Assembly (NCBI GenBank): GCA_934351765.1
Contig: CAKRJM010000013.1
Location: 1 to 19,985 of the forward strand
DNA length: 19,985 nt
Source of the DNA: an uncultured Lachnospiraceae bacterium
GTDB lineage: Bacteria > Bacillota > Clostridia > Lachnospirales > Lachnospiraceae
Direction of reading: 5' to 3'
Positions 7,145 through 16,381 of this stretch are shown one piece after another. The translations under genes and the position numbers were made by a program. Position 1 is the first letter of the stretch. Every line of letters starts with the position of its first letter. Below the pieces are notes generated by a model that made no database searches, had not been told where the DNA came from, and worked only from the letters and a program-made list of their open reading frames with translations.

Positions 7145-9522
7145 CAGCCTGTCGTCCTCTCAATATCCATAACGCCTTCCACCTGGCGCAGCTTTTCCAC
7201 CAGACGCTGCAGCTCCTCCACACCATGGATATCAAAGCTCATGGTAATGGTTGCTGTTCCCTGCTTGCTTCTGCGGGCTGTCATGGTCGTAATATCGATC
7301 TCACGCTCCGTAAAGATCCGGGCAATATCCACACTGAGCCCGATCCGGTTATGGGCAAAAATCTTGATCTCTGTGGTATATGTCTCGGAACGATGATCAT
7401 CCTCCGGTGCCTGCCATTCGGCATCGATCAGTCTTACCCGTTCCTCCTCCGGCAGATTGATGATATTGATACAGTCTGTCCGGTGAATGGAAATTCCGCG
7501 TCCTCTGGTCACAAAGCCCACGATCTCATCGCCTGGAACCGGGCTGCAGCACCGGGAGAACCGGACTGCCAGATCATGGACACCCTTTACCACAATGCCG
7601 TTTTTGCTCTTTTCCTGTACCGGCTTTTCCTTTGCCGCCACATCGCCCAGAACCTTTTCATCGGTCAGAACCTCAGACGGATTCTTCCTCTGATACTCTT
7701 CCAGAAGCTTGTTGATGACCTGGCCCTCTTTCATGCCACCGTGTCCGATGGCCGCCAGAACGGCATTCCACTCGCGGAAGCCGTACTTCATCAGAACCTT
7801 TTCCTCGTACTCCGGCTTTGCCAGACTGGGGAAATTGATTCCCTTCGCCTTACAGTATTTATCGATCAGATCCTTGCCCCGGATAATATTTTCTTCCTTA
7901 TTCTGGGTCTTGAACCACTGATTGATCTTATTCTTCGCCTGAGCGCTCTTCACCGATTTCAGCCAGTCACGGCTGGGGCCCTGGGAATTCTGGGAAGTGA
8001 TGATCTCGATCCGGTCACCGTTCTGGATCACATAGTCGATAGGCACCAGCTTGTCGTTGACCCTGGCTCCCACCATCTTATTGCCGACCGCACTGTGGAT
8101 GCTGTAAGCGAAATCCACCGTAGTGGAACCGCTGGGCAGATTCTTCACATCTCCCTCCGGCGTAAAACAGTAAACGCTGTCTGAGAAAATGTCCAGGTCA
8201 GTCTTTAAGGAAGAAAGGAATTCTTTGTTGTCGGACATATCCTTCTGCCACTCCAGGATCTGGCGCAGCCAGCTCAGCTTCTCCTCTTCCTTCTGGGCAA
8301 TGCTCTTTCCGTCCTGGCCCTCCTTGTATTTCCAGTGGGCCGCGATTCCGTACTCGGCGGTCCGGTGCATATCATACGTCCGGATCTGGATCTCAAAGGG
8401 CTGGCCGGTGCTGCTGATCAGGGTCGTATGAAGGGACTGGTACATATTGGCCTTCGGCATGGCAATGTAATCCTTGAACCGCCCGGGAATGGGCTTATAC
8501 ATCTCATGGATCACACCAAGCGCCGCATAACAGTCCTTCACCGTATCAACAATGATCCGCACCGCAAAAATATCATAGATCTGATCCAGAGTCTTGTTCT
8601 GGGTCACCATCTTTTTATAAATACTGAACAGATGCTTCACCCGTCCGTCGATCTGGCCCTTGATTCCGGCGTTCTCAATGTGGGTCCGCACCTCCGCCAT
8701 AATATTCTGAAGAAAGCTTTCCTTGCTCATGCGCCGCAGGGAGATCTTTTCCTTCAGATCCCGGTAAACCTCCGGCTCCAGATATTTTAAGGACAGATCA
8801 TCCAGCTCGATCTTCACCTTGGAAATACCGAGACGGTCCGCGATGGGCGCGTAGATTTCCATGGTCTCCCTGGCTTTTTCCTTCTGCTTCTCCGGCTTCA
8901 TATACTGGAGCGTCCGCATATTATGAAGACGGTCGGCCAGCTTGATCAGGATCACCCGGATATCCTTTGCCATGGCAAGGAACATTTTCCGCAGGTTCTC
9001 CGCCTGGATCTCCACCTTGTCCGCCGACCAGGATAACTGGGTCAGCTTGGTGACGCCATCCACCAGCAGGGCGACCTCCTCGCCAAACGTGGCTTTCATC
9101 TCATCGATGGTCATTACCGTATCTTCCACCACATCGTGGAGGATTCCGGCGATGATGGATTCCTTGTCCAGCTCCAGCTGTGCCAGGATGATCGCCACGC
9201 TTAACGGGTGGACAATATACGGCTCCCCGGACTTCCGAAGTTGTCCTTTATGGGCAGAATCAGCAATCTCATACGCCTTCTGCACCATGGTCAGATCATC
9301 GGAGGGGTGATATTTTTTTATGGAATCGATCAGGATCTCGAATAATTCTTCCGGGGTCGTAGCCGTCAGCTTCGTATCGCCGCCTGCCATGATCCGCTTC
9401 TTTTCCCCGTCTGCGGAAGGCAGTACCTCCTCCACAGGCTTCAGCGCACCGTCATCCAGTTCCAGCGAAACGCCTGTCCCGTAGCCCCGTTCTTCCTCAA
9501 AAATATGCTCTGTCATAATCAC
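7144..9522 (-). CDS. rel: Bifunctional (p)ppGpp synthetase/hydrolase (RelA/SpoT family)
   Basis: This enzyme makes and degrades the stringent-response alarmones. The hydrolase domain is intact, with His105, His129-Asp130 in HDVVEDT and the later DRLHNMRT. The synthetase carries RFKD (348-351) in GRFKDYIAMPKANMYQSLHT; the RxKD form is typical of bifunctional Rel rather than synthetase-only RelA. TGS, the cysteine-containing RFSRCCSPVPGDEI segment and a C-terminal ACT domain follow. At 792 residues it is longer than usual because of about 50 acidic, low-complexity residues before TTPEELFEIL. The reading from GTG 9522 or ATG 9516 fits GAGGTG about five or eleven bases upstream. A later ATG at 9390 has only a weak site. 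It starts 77 bases after pfkA with no clear promoter between, so it may be cotranscribed. Confidence 0.96.
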   Translation of the reverse strand: MIMTEHIFEEERGYGTGVSLELDDGALKPVEEVLPSADGEKKRIMAGGDTKLTATTPEELFEILIDSIKKYHPSDDLTMVQKAYEIADSAHKGQLRKSGEPYIVHPLSVAIILAQLELDKESIIAGILHDVVEDTVMTIDEMKATFGEEVALLVDGVTKLTQLSWSADKVEIQAENLRKMFLAMAKDIRVILIKLADRLHNMRTLQYMKPEKQKEKARETMEIYAPIADRLGISKVKIELDDLSLKYLEPEVYRDLKEKISLRRMSKESFLQNIMAEVRTHIENAGIKGQIDGRVKHLFSIYKKMVTQNKTLDQIYDIFAVRIIVDTVKDCYAALGVIHEMYKPIPGRFKDYIAMPKANMYQSLHTTLISSTGQPFEIQIRTYDMHRTAEYGIAAHWKYKEGQDGKSIAQKEEEKLSWLRQILEWQKDMSDNKEFLSSLKTDLDIFSDSVYCFTPEGDVKNLPSGSTTVDFAYSIHSAVGNKMVGARVNDKLVPIDYVIQNGDRIEIITSQNSQGPSRDWLKSVKSAQAKNKINQWFKTQNKEENIIRGKDLIDKYCKAKGINFPSLAKPEYEEKVLMKYGFREWNAVLAAIGHGGMKEGQVINKLLEEYQRKNPSEVLTDEKVLGDVAAKEKPVQEKSKNGIVVKGVHDLAVRFSRCCSPVPGDEIVGFVTRGRGISIHRTDCINIINLPEEERVRLIDAEWQAPEDDHRSETYTTEIKIFAHNRIGLSVDIARIFTEREIDITTMTARRSKQGTATITMSFDIHGVEELQRLVEKLRQVEGVMDIERTTG

Positions 9523-9599
9523 TCACACCTCTGATCTCATTTTACCCGCTGTCACGGCAGCAGCTTCTTTCTTCCGCATTCCCAGACGCTGCTCCCGTT

Positions 9600-10640
<1,041 letters not shown>

Positions 10641-10650
10641 CTATTTACAG

Positions 10651-13600
10651 TCAATTATATTGGATTGCCCTCTTGTTTTCAATAGCCTTTTCTACAACTT
10701 TTACATTCTCTTCCCCATATTTTGCGGTTAATTTACCTAAAAGAGCCGCGTCTGCCTTGACACTGTCCCGCAGTCCGAGGAATTTCTTGGCCCGTTCTTT
10801 CTTCAAATAGATCACCACCTGATCCGGCCCGTCGCTGTCGGAGATCAGTCCGCGAAACTCCTGCTCCGCCGAAAACCAGCTTTGTTTATCCGGAAACTGG
10901 ATCCACAGCTCCTTCGGGACCGCATCAAACGGGATCAGTCTCTCACAGACCAGACGCCCCTTTGGCTCATCGCCCAGGGATACTTTTCCATAGACAAATA
11001 CCTTGCTGTCCTCATTTAATACTGCGCGGCCTGCCTCGTAATCTCTGGGGAACACGATAACCTCCACCGTCCCGACCATGTCCTCAATGGTAACAAATGC
11101 CATCAGCTGGTTATGTTTTGTAGTCTTCACCGTTTTTGCGGTAATCATACCGCCGATGGTGACCTTCTGGCCATCCCGCACATTCGCCTCCCCGGTCTCA
11201 TCGTCCACATTGAAATCAATGGTCCTTGCTGTGGCATTCTTTTCCCAGATCTGCCGGTACTGCTCCATGGGATGGCCGCTCAGATAGATTCCGAGGACTT
11301 CTTTTTCATAGGCAAGAAGCTCTTCCTTCTCATACTCGCCCACATCCTGGAATCCAACCTCATACGTTTTCCGCTCCTCCTCACCCATAAGGTCAAAGAG
11401 ACTCATCTGTCCGGCAATGTCCAGCTTCTTTTCCTGATTTTTCTGCTCCACCAGTTCCATGGATGCCAGCATTTTCTGCTTTCTTGTTCCCGGCAGGCAG
11501 TCCAGCGCACCGGACTTGATAAAGTTTTCCAGGCTTCTCCGGTTGATCTCTTTGTTTGTCAGACGATAGATAAAATCCTTCAGATCCTTATAGGGACCGA
11601 ATTCTTCCCGGTTGCGGACGATCGCATCGATAACATTTTTTCCGATGCTTTTAATCGCCGAAAGCCCATAGCGGATGGCTCCTCCGGAAACCGAAAATCC
11701 GGCATAGCCCTCATTGATGTCCGGCGGCAGAAGTTCAATTCCCATGCTGCGGCAGACCATGATGTATTCCGAAACCTTGGAAGAGTTGTCGATCACCGAG
11801 GTCATCAGCGCCGCCATGAATTCCACCGGATAATAATGCTTTAAGTAGGCCGTCTGATAAGCCACCACCGCATAGGAAACCGCGTGGGATTTGTTGAACG
11901 CATAGTTTGCAAAATCCATCATCTCATCAAAGATCTTATTGGCCGTTGCTTCATCCACCCCGTTTGCCAGACAGCCGGGAACGCCTTCCTCCTCATTACC
12001 GTAAACGAAGTTTTTCCGTTCCTTCTCCATGACAGAGGCTTTTTTCTTTGCCATGGCACGGCGCACCAGGTCACTCCGGCCCAGACTGTACCCCGCCAGA
12101 TCCCGGACGATCTGCATAACCTGCTCCTGATACACAATACAGCCATATGTGGCTTCCAGGATCGGCTTTAACTGAGGACAGGAATAAGTTACCTGATCCG
12201 GGTGGTTCTTTCCGCGGATATACTGGGGAATGAAATCCATGGGGCCCGGACGGTACAGGGCGATCCCGGCGATAACATCCTCCAGATTATGAGGCTGCAG
12301 TTCCTTCATAAAAGCCTTCATGCCGGAGCTTTCCAGCTGGAACACACCCTCGCATTTTCCGGTGCAGAGGGAATCATACACTGCCTTATCATCAAAATCG
12401 ATATGGTTCACATCGAGCGGAATTCCACGCTCCTTCTCTACCAGACGCTCTGTGTTCTGGATCACCGACAAGGTACGAAGCCCCAGAAAGTCCATTTTCA
12501 GAAGCCCCAGCTCTTCCAGGGTCGGTGCCGGGAACTGGGTCGTAATGGTACCGTCTGCCGCACGGGACAGGGGAACAAACTCCACTGCCGGCTTCTGACA
12601 GATCATAACACCTGCCGCATGCGTGGAGGTATGGCGCGGCAGCCCCTCCAGACGGCGGGACATATCGATCAGATAATGAACCTGGTCATTGGTGTTGTAT
12701 ATTTCCCTGAGATCCGGACTTTTCAGTGCTTCGTCCAGGCTGATATTCATCTCCTTGGGAACCATCTTTGCCACCTGGTCGCAGAGCGCGTAGGGAAGAT
12801 CCAGCACACGTCCCACATCGCGAATCACACCGCGGGCCGCCAGCGTACCGAAGGTCACGATCTGGACCACCTGATCCTTCCCATATTTGTCAATGACATA
12901 ATCGATGACCTCCTGGCGCCGTTCAAAGCCAAAGTCCACATCGATATCAGGCATGGACACACGCTCCGGATTCAGGAACCGTTCAAAGAGCAGATTGTAC
13001 CTGATGGGATCGATGCTGGTGATCCCAAGACTGTAGGAAACCAGGCTGCCCGCCGCAGAGCCACGCCCCGGTCCCACAATAATGTCATGCTCTCTGGCGT
13101 AATGGATAAAATCCCATACGATCAGAAAATAATCCACATAACCCATGGTGCGGATCACTGCCAGCTCGTATTTCAGCCGCCGCTTTAAGGTTCCGTCATC
13201 ATTTGGATAACGTTCCTCCAGCCCGGCAAGACATAACTCATTTAAATAATCCCAGGCGGTTTTTCCATCGGGCACATCGAACTTCGGCAGCTTCGTTACC
13301 CCGAATTCGATCTCTACCTCACACCGTTCGGCAATCTTATGGGTATTTTCAATGGCCTCCGGCGCATAGGGGAAAAGACTGCGCATCTCTTCCTCGGATT
13401 TGCAGTAAAACTGGCCCCCCTCATAGCGCATACGGTTGGTATCACTGACCTTTTTCCCCGTCTGGATACAGAGCAGGATGTCATGTGCCTCCACATCGGA
13501 TGCATAGGTATAATGGATATCATTTGTCGCTACCAGCTCGATCCCCAGCTCCTGCGACATGCGGACAAGCTGCGGATTTACCAGACGCTGCTCCGGAATC

Positions 13601-14136
13601 CCATGATCCTGCAGCTCCAGGAAGAAATTTCCCTTCCCGAAGATTCCTTCCAGCCGTCTTGCCACCTGACATGCTTCCTCATACATACCGCGGATCAGAT
13701 TTTTCGGAATTTCCCCGGCCAGACAGGCGCTTAACGCAATGATCCCTTCATGGTACCTTTCCAGCAACTCATAATCCACCCGTGGTTTATAATAAAAGCC
13801 ATCCACAAATCCCATGGATACCAGCTTTATCAGGTTGGAATATCCCGTATTATTTTCTGCCAGAAGAACCAGATGATAATACCGGTCCTCGGAGTTCGCC
13901 CCCTCCTTTTCAAAGCGGGAGCCGGTTGTCACATAGATCTCGCAGCCGATGATGGGGCGGATCCCCGCAGCCTTCGCCGCCCGGTAAAAATCTACGACGC
14001 CATACATAACGCCATGGTCAGTGATCGCCAGGCTGTCCATGCCAAGCTCCTTCGCCTGCGCCACAAGCTCCCCGATCTTACTGGAGCCGTCCAGCAGACT
14101 GTATTCTGTATGGACATGAAGATGTGTAAACGCCAC
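10651..14136 (-). CDS. dnaE: DNA polymerase III subunit alpha (DnaE)
   Basis: This is a replicative C-family DNA polymerase. In Firmicutes DnaE normally works with PolC, extending primers before PolC takes over. The 1161 residues comprise a PHP domain (about 1-280), palm with the aspartates of PDIDVDF (397-401) and Asp549 in LLKMDFLGLRTL, fingers and thumb, helix-hairpin-helix, and an OB fold near 990-1080. The PHP metal-site residues look complete: His7, His9, Asp40-His41, Glu66, His88, Cys138, Asp206 and His208. Metal-dependent proofreading is therefore possible. The start is GTG at 14136, with AAGGAGG seven bases upstream. The terminator of the HPr-like gene ends about 30 bases before the start, and I find no clear promoter in what remains. 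Confidence 0.97.
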   Translation of the reverse strand: MAFTHLHVHTEYSLLDGSSKIGELVAQAKELGMDSLAITDHGVMYGVVDFYRAAKAAGIRPIIGCEIYVTTGSRFEKEGANSEDRYYHLVLLAENNTGYSNLIKLVSMGFVDGFYYKPRVDYELLERYHEGIIALSACLAGEIPKNLIRGMYEEACQVARRLEGIFGKGNFFLELQDHGIPEQRLVNPQLVRMSQELGIELVATNDIHYTYASDVEAHDILLCIQTGKKVSDTNRMRYEGGQFYCKSEEEMRSLFPYAPEAIENTHKIAERCEVEIEFGVTKLPKFDVPDGKTAWDYLNELCLAGLEERYPNDDGTLKRRLKYELAVIRTMGYVDYFLIVWDFIHYAREHDIIVGPGRGSAAGSLVSYSLGITSIDPIRYNLLFERFLNPERVSMPDIDVDFGFERRQEVIDYVIDKYGKDQVVQIVTFGTLAARGVIRDVGRVLDLPYALCDQVAKMVPKEMNISLDEALKSPDLREIYNTNDQVHYLIDMSRRLEGLPRHTSTHAAGVMICQKPAVEFVPLSRAADGTITTQFPAPTLEELGLLKMDFLGLRTLSVIQNTERLVEKERGIPLDVNHIDFDDKAVYDSLCTGKCEGVFQLESSGMKAFMKELQPHNLEDVIAGIALYRPGPMDFIPQYIRGKNHPDQVTYSCPQLKPILEATYGCIVYQEQVMQIVRDLAGYSLGRSDLVRRAMAKKKASVMEKERKNFVYGNEEEGVPGCLANGVDEATANKIFDEMMDFANYAFNKSHAVSYAVVAYQTAYLKHYYPVEFMAALMTSVIDNSSKVSEYIMVCRSMGIELLPPDINEGYAGFSVSGGAIRYGLSAIKSIGKNVIDAIVRNREEFGPYKDLKDFIYRLTNKEINRRSLENFIKSGALDCLPGTRKQKMLASMELVEQKNQEKKLDIAGQMSLFDLMGEEERKTYEVGFQDVGEYEKEELLAYEKEVLGIYLSGHPMEQYRQIWEKNATARTIDFNVDDETGEANVRDGQKVTIGGMITAKTVKTTKHNQLMAFVTIEDMVGTVEVIVFPRDYEAGRAVLNEDSKVFVYGKVSLGDEPKGRLVCERLIPFDAVPKELWIQFPDKQSWFSAEQEFRGLISDSDGPDQVVIYLKKERAKKFLGLRDSVKADAALLGKLTAKYGEENVKVVEKAIENKRAIQYN
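10654..10682 (-). promoter_or_regulatory. Promoter of pfkA inside the 3' end of dnaE
   Basis: TTGAAA (10682-10677), 17 bases, then a perfect TATAAT (10659-10654), immediately before the dnaE stop TGA. Transcription would start near 10646, giving a leader of about 70 bases before the pfkA ATG. Confidence 0.7.
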
Positions 14137-14165
14137 TTCGGTTCCTCCTTCTGTATAACAAATGG

Positions 14166-14193
14166 AAAAAAGGATCCTGCGAAGCAGGATCCT
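14166..14193 (-). terminator. Strong intrinsic terminator after the HPr-like gene
   Basis: On the minus strand AGGATCCTGC (14193-14184) pairs perfectly with GCAGGATCCT (14180-14171) around a three-base loop and is followed by a run of six T. This 10-bp stem is the clearest terminator in the window. It ends about 30 bases before the dnaE start codon. Confidence 0.9.
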
Positions 14194-14222
14194 CTCACTC
14201 TCTGCGTTTCGTCTCTCAGACT

Positions 14223-14480
14223 TTACGCCTCACTCTTTAAATAATGTTCGATGGCTTCCATGGCGTTCGCTTCATCTGCGCCGTCTGCGGAGACCGTAAC
14301 AGCCTCACCATTTCCAAGTCCCAGAGACATCATTCCCATAATACTCTTGGCATTGACTTTTCTGGAATCATCCTCGATATATATGCTGCTGTCATACTGG
14401 CTTGCAACCTGTACTAACATTGCAACCGGGCGGGCCGCCAGGCCTGCCGGAAGACCAATGGTAATTCTCCGTGTAATCAT
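14223..14480 (-). CDS. HPr-family protein lacking the phospho-histidine (Crh-like)
   Basis: This 85-residue protein has the HPr fold signature. The active-site loop reads PAGLAARPVAM, so the position of His15 in HPr is Ala15, while Arg17 and Pro18 are kept. It therefore cannot accept phosphate from Enzyme I at that site. The regulatory Ser46 is present in NAKSIMGMMSLGLG, the segment recognised by HPr kinase/phosphorylase. Bacillus Crh has the same logic (Gln15, Ser46) and also sits beside whiA, so the likely role is a serine-phosphorylated corepressor of CcpA or a related signalling partner, not sugar transport. The ATG at 14480 overlaps the whiA stop by ATGA, with AGGAGG seven bases upstream, so translation is coupled. 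hprK lies two genes upstream. Function is inferred from the family and context. Confidence 0.88.
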   Translation of the reverse strand: MITRRITIGLPAGLAARPVAMLVQVASQYDSSIYIEDDSRKVNAKSIMGMMSLGLGNGEAVTVSADGADEANAMEAIEHYLKSEA

Positions 14481-15418
14481 AATTCTTCCTCCTCGTGTTC
14501 CCTTAACTGTGCCGCGATCTCCCGGAGCTTCCGAAGCCTGTGGTTCACACCGGATTTTCCCACCGGCGGATCCAGGGAATCTCCCAGTTCCTTTAACGTA
14601 GCGTCCGGCTGTTCCAGCCGGGCAAGGGCAATCTCCTCCAGTCCGGCAGGCAGTCTGTCAAAGCCCACCCGATCCCGGATATACAGAATATCGTTAATCT
14701 GCTCCACTGCTGCAGATACCGTTTTGTTGATATTGGCTGTCTCACAATTCACCTTTCGGTTTACTGTTCCACGCATTTCCTTCAGGATCCTGACATTCTC
14801 CAGATTCATGAGCGCCACATGAGCTTCCATGATCCCGAGCATATCAACGATCTGGCTTCCCTCTTTGATATAAACCACATGGTAGCGCTTCCGGAGTACC
14901 GTTTTCGCTTCCACCTCAAAGGCTGCCATCAGCTTCACCAGCTGATCGGCCTTCGCCTGATCTGCGCATACAATTTCCAGATGATAGGACTTTTCCGGGT
15001 TACTGATGGAACCTCCGGCAAGAAATGCACCGCGGATAAACGCCCGCTTACAGCAGGAATTCTGAACCACCATGGCACTGATCCAATCCTCTCTCGGATC
15101 CTCTTCTCCTTTTTCGTTCAGGAGCTTCATCGCCTGCAGCACACGAAGCGCTGCCTCCGGATCCTGAACCTCCATCAGATGAACCTCTCCACGGACCGAC
15201 ACCGCAGGCATAATTCCGAATCCACGCCGCAGAAGCGCCGCAAATGTACTGGCAACTGCCGGATTCTCGATCCTGGCTCTGATCCCGATCCCGCCGGATC
15301 CGGTGCGGACAGACTGACCGCACATACGGAAGATTGCCGCCGCTTCCGCGATCTGACAATGCCTCGCCACTGGAATATGACGGGACAGCTCTTCCTTTAC
15401 CTCTGATGAAAAAGACAT
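14477..15418 (-). CDS. whiA: DNA-binding protein WhiA
   Basis: WhiA combines an N-terminal domain related to LAGLIDADG homing endonucleases with a C-terminal helix-turn-helix. In Gram-positive bacteria it is linked to sporulation or cell division and chromosome segregation. The 313 residues match the family. MSFSSEVKEELSRH at the start, IRGAFLAGGSISNPEKSYHLE in the middle and LGDSLDPPVGKSGVNHRLRK in the helix-turn-helix are typical. The ATG at 15418 follows GAGGTGA. It has its own promoter across the murB stop and overlaps the HPr-like gene downstream, so these two form a unit ending at the terminator at 14166-14193. rapZ and yvcK, usual upstream partners in Firmicutes, are not here. Confidence 0.95.
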   Translation of the reverse strand: MSFSSEVKEELSRHIPVARHCQIAEAAAIFRMCGQSVRTGSGGIGIRARIENPAVASTFAALLRRGFGIMPAVSVRGEVHLMEVQDPEAALRVLQAMKLLNEKGEEDPREDWISAMVVQNSCCKRAFIRGAFLAGGSISNPEKSYHLEIVCADQAKADQLVKLMAAFEVEAKTVLRKRYHVVYIKEGSQIVDMLGIMEAHVALMNLENVRILKEMRGTVNRKVNCETANINKTVSAAVEQINDILYIRDRVGFDRLPAGLEEIALARLEQPDATLKELGDSLDPPVGKSGVNHRLRKLREIAAQLREHEEEEL

Positions 15419-15441
15419 GCATTCACCTCAAAACACTTCCA

Positions 15442-15470
15442 GTTATAACATTTACCTTCTGTCTTGTCAA
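15442..15470 (-). promoter_or_regulatory. Promoter of whiA and the Crh-like gene
   Basis: TTGACA (15470-15465), 17 bases, then TATAAC (15447-15442). The murB stop TGA (15469-15467) is inside the -35 box. The predicted start near 15436 leaves a leader of less than 20 bases holding the GAGGTGA ribosome binding site. Confidence 0.75.
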
Positions 15471-16381
15471 CCGAAATCCCCCAGGAGCCGTACCTCCAGT
15501 TCCAGGGTCACTCCGAATTTTTCTTTTACGATCTCTTTTACCAGACGGCATAATTCCCAGATATCCGCCGCCGTCGCACCGCCTCTGTTGACCACAAAGC
15601 CACAGTGTTTTTCCGAAACACAGGCGCCGCCCACGGCAAATCCGCTCAGTCCTGCGTCCATGATGAGTTTTCCGGCAAAATATCCCTCCGGCCGCTTAAA
15701 GGTACTTCCGGCGCTGGGATATTCCAGAGGCTGCTTCTCCCGGCGCTTCGCTGCCAGCTCCTCCATGGTCTTTTTGATCTCTGCTTTGTCTCCCGGCTGT
15801 AAATCCAGTTCTGCGCCAAGAGCCAGATACCCTTCCCGCAGGATCGCACTGGTGCGATAGCCGAACTGCAACTCTGTAAGAGAAAGACGCCGTTCCTCCC
15901 CGGTTTTCGTCAAGATCGAGGCATTCTTCACCACCTGGGCCATCTCACCGCCGTAGGCGCCCGCGTTCATGACCAGTGCTCCGCCCAGCGTTCCGGGAAT
16001 CCCGGACGCGAATTCCAGTCCGGTAAGCCCCGCTTCCATGGCCGCCTGTGCCAGCCTTGCAAGAGTCACACCGGCTCCTGCCGTGATCGTTGTTCCCTCG
16101 ATGGAAAGCTCCGCCATCGGCCGACCGATATGAACGATCACCCCACGATAGCCACTGTCGCTGACCAGCAGATTACTACCGTTTCCGAGGATAAAAAACG
16201 GTATGGCTTCTTCCCTGCAGAGAGCCAGGACTGCCTTTAATTCTCTGCTGTTTTCCGGCGTTACAAAATAATCTGCCGCACCTCCCACCTGGAAGGTGGT
16301 GTGGCGTTTCATGGGTTCCTCTGTTTTTACGTTGGCAGAAGCAGCCTTCAGCCGCGCCAGAAACTCTTCTTTTTTACTCAT
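15467..16381 (-). CDS. murB: UDP-N-acetylenolpyruvoylglucosamine reductase
   Basis: This FAD enzyme reduces UDP-GlcNAc-enolpyruvate to UDP-MurNAc with NADPH, the second committed step of peptidoglycan synthesis. FAD-binding features are HTTFQVGGAADYFV near 26, LGNGSNLLVSD and ASGIPGTLGGALVMNAGAYGG. The catalytic serine lies in YPSAGSTFKRP, and CVSEKHCGFVVNRGGATA marks the C-terminal domain. The total of 304 residues fits the family. Three ATG codons are in frame at 16393, 16384 and 16381. I chose 16381 (MSKKEEF) because GAGG lies six bases upstream, but 16384 is nearly as likely. All of them overlap the hprK 3' end, so hprK and murB are coupled. Confidence 0.96.
   Translation of the reverse strand: MSKKEEFLARLKAASANVKTEEPMKRHTTFQVGGAADYFVTPENSRELKAVLALCREEAIPFFILGNGSNLLVSDSGYRGVIVHIGRPMAELSIEGTTITAGAGVTLARLAQAAMEAGLTGLEFASGIPGTLGGALVMNAGAYGGEMAQVVKNASILTKTGEERRLSLTELQFGYRTSAILREGYLALGAELDLQPGDKAEIKKTMEELAAKRREKQPLEYPSAGSTFKRPEGYFAGKLIMDAGLSGFAVGGACVSEKHCGFVVNRGGATAADIWELCRLVKEIVKEKFGVTLELEVRLLGDFG

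Noticed and set aside
9523..9599. Promoter for rel (TAAAAT at about 9543)
   Set aside because: No acceptable -35 box at the right distance, and the start would fall too close to the ribosome binding site.
14121..14136. Possible CcpA catabolite-response element (TGTAAACG) near the dnaE start
   Set aside because: Only half of the pseudo-palindrome fits, and it lies in dnaE codons.
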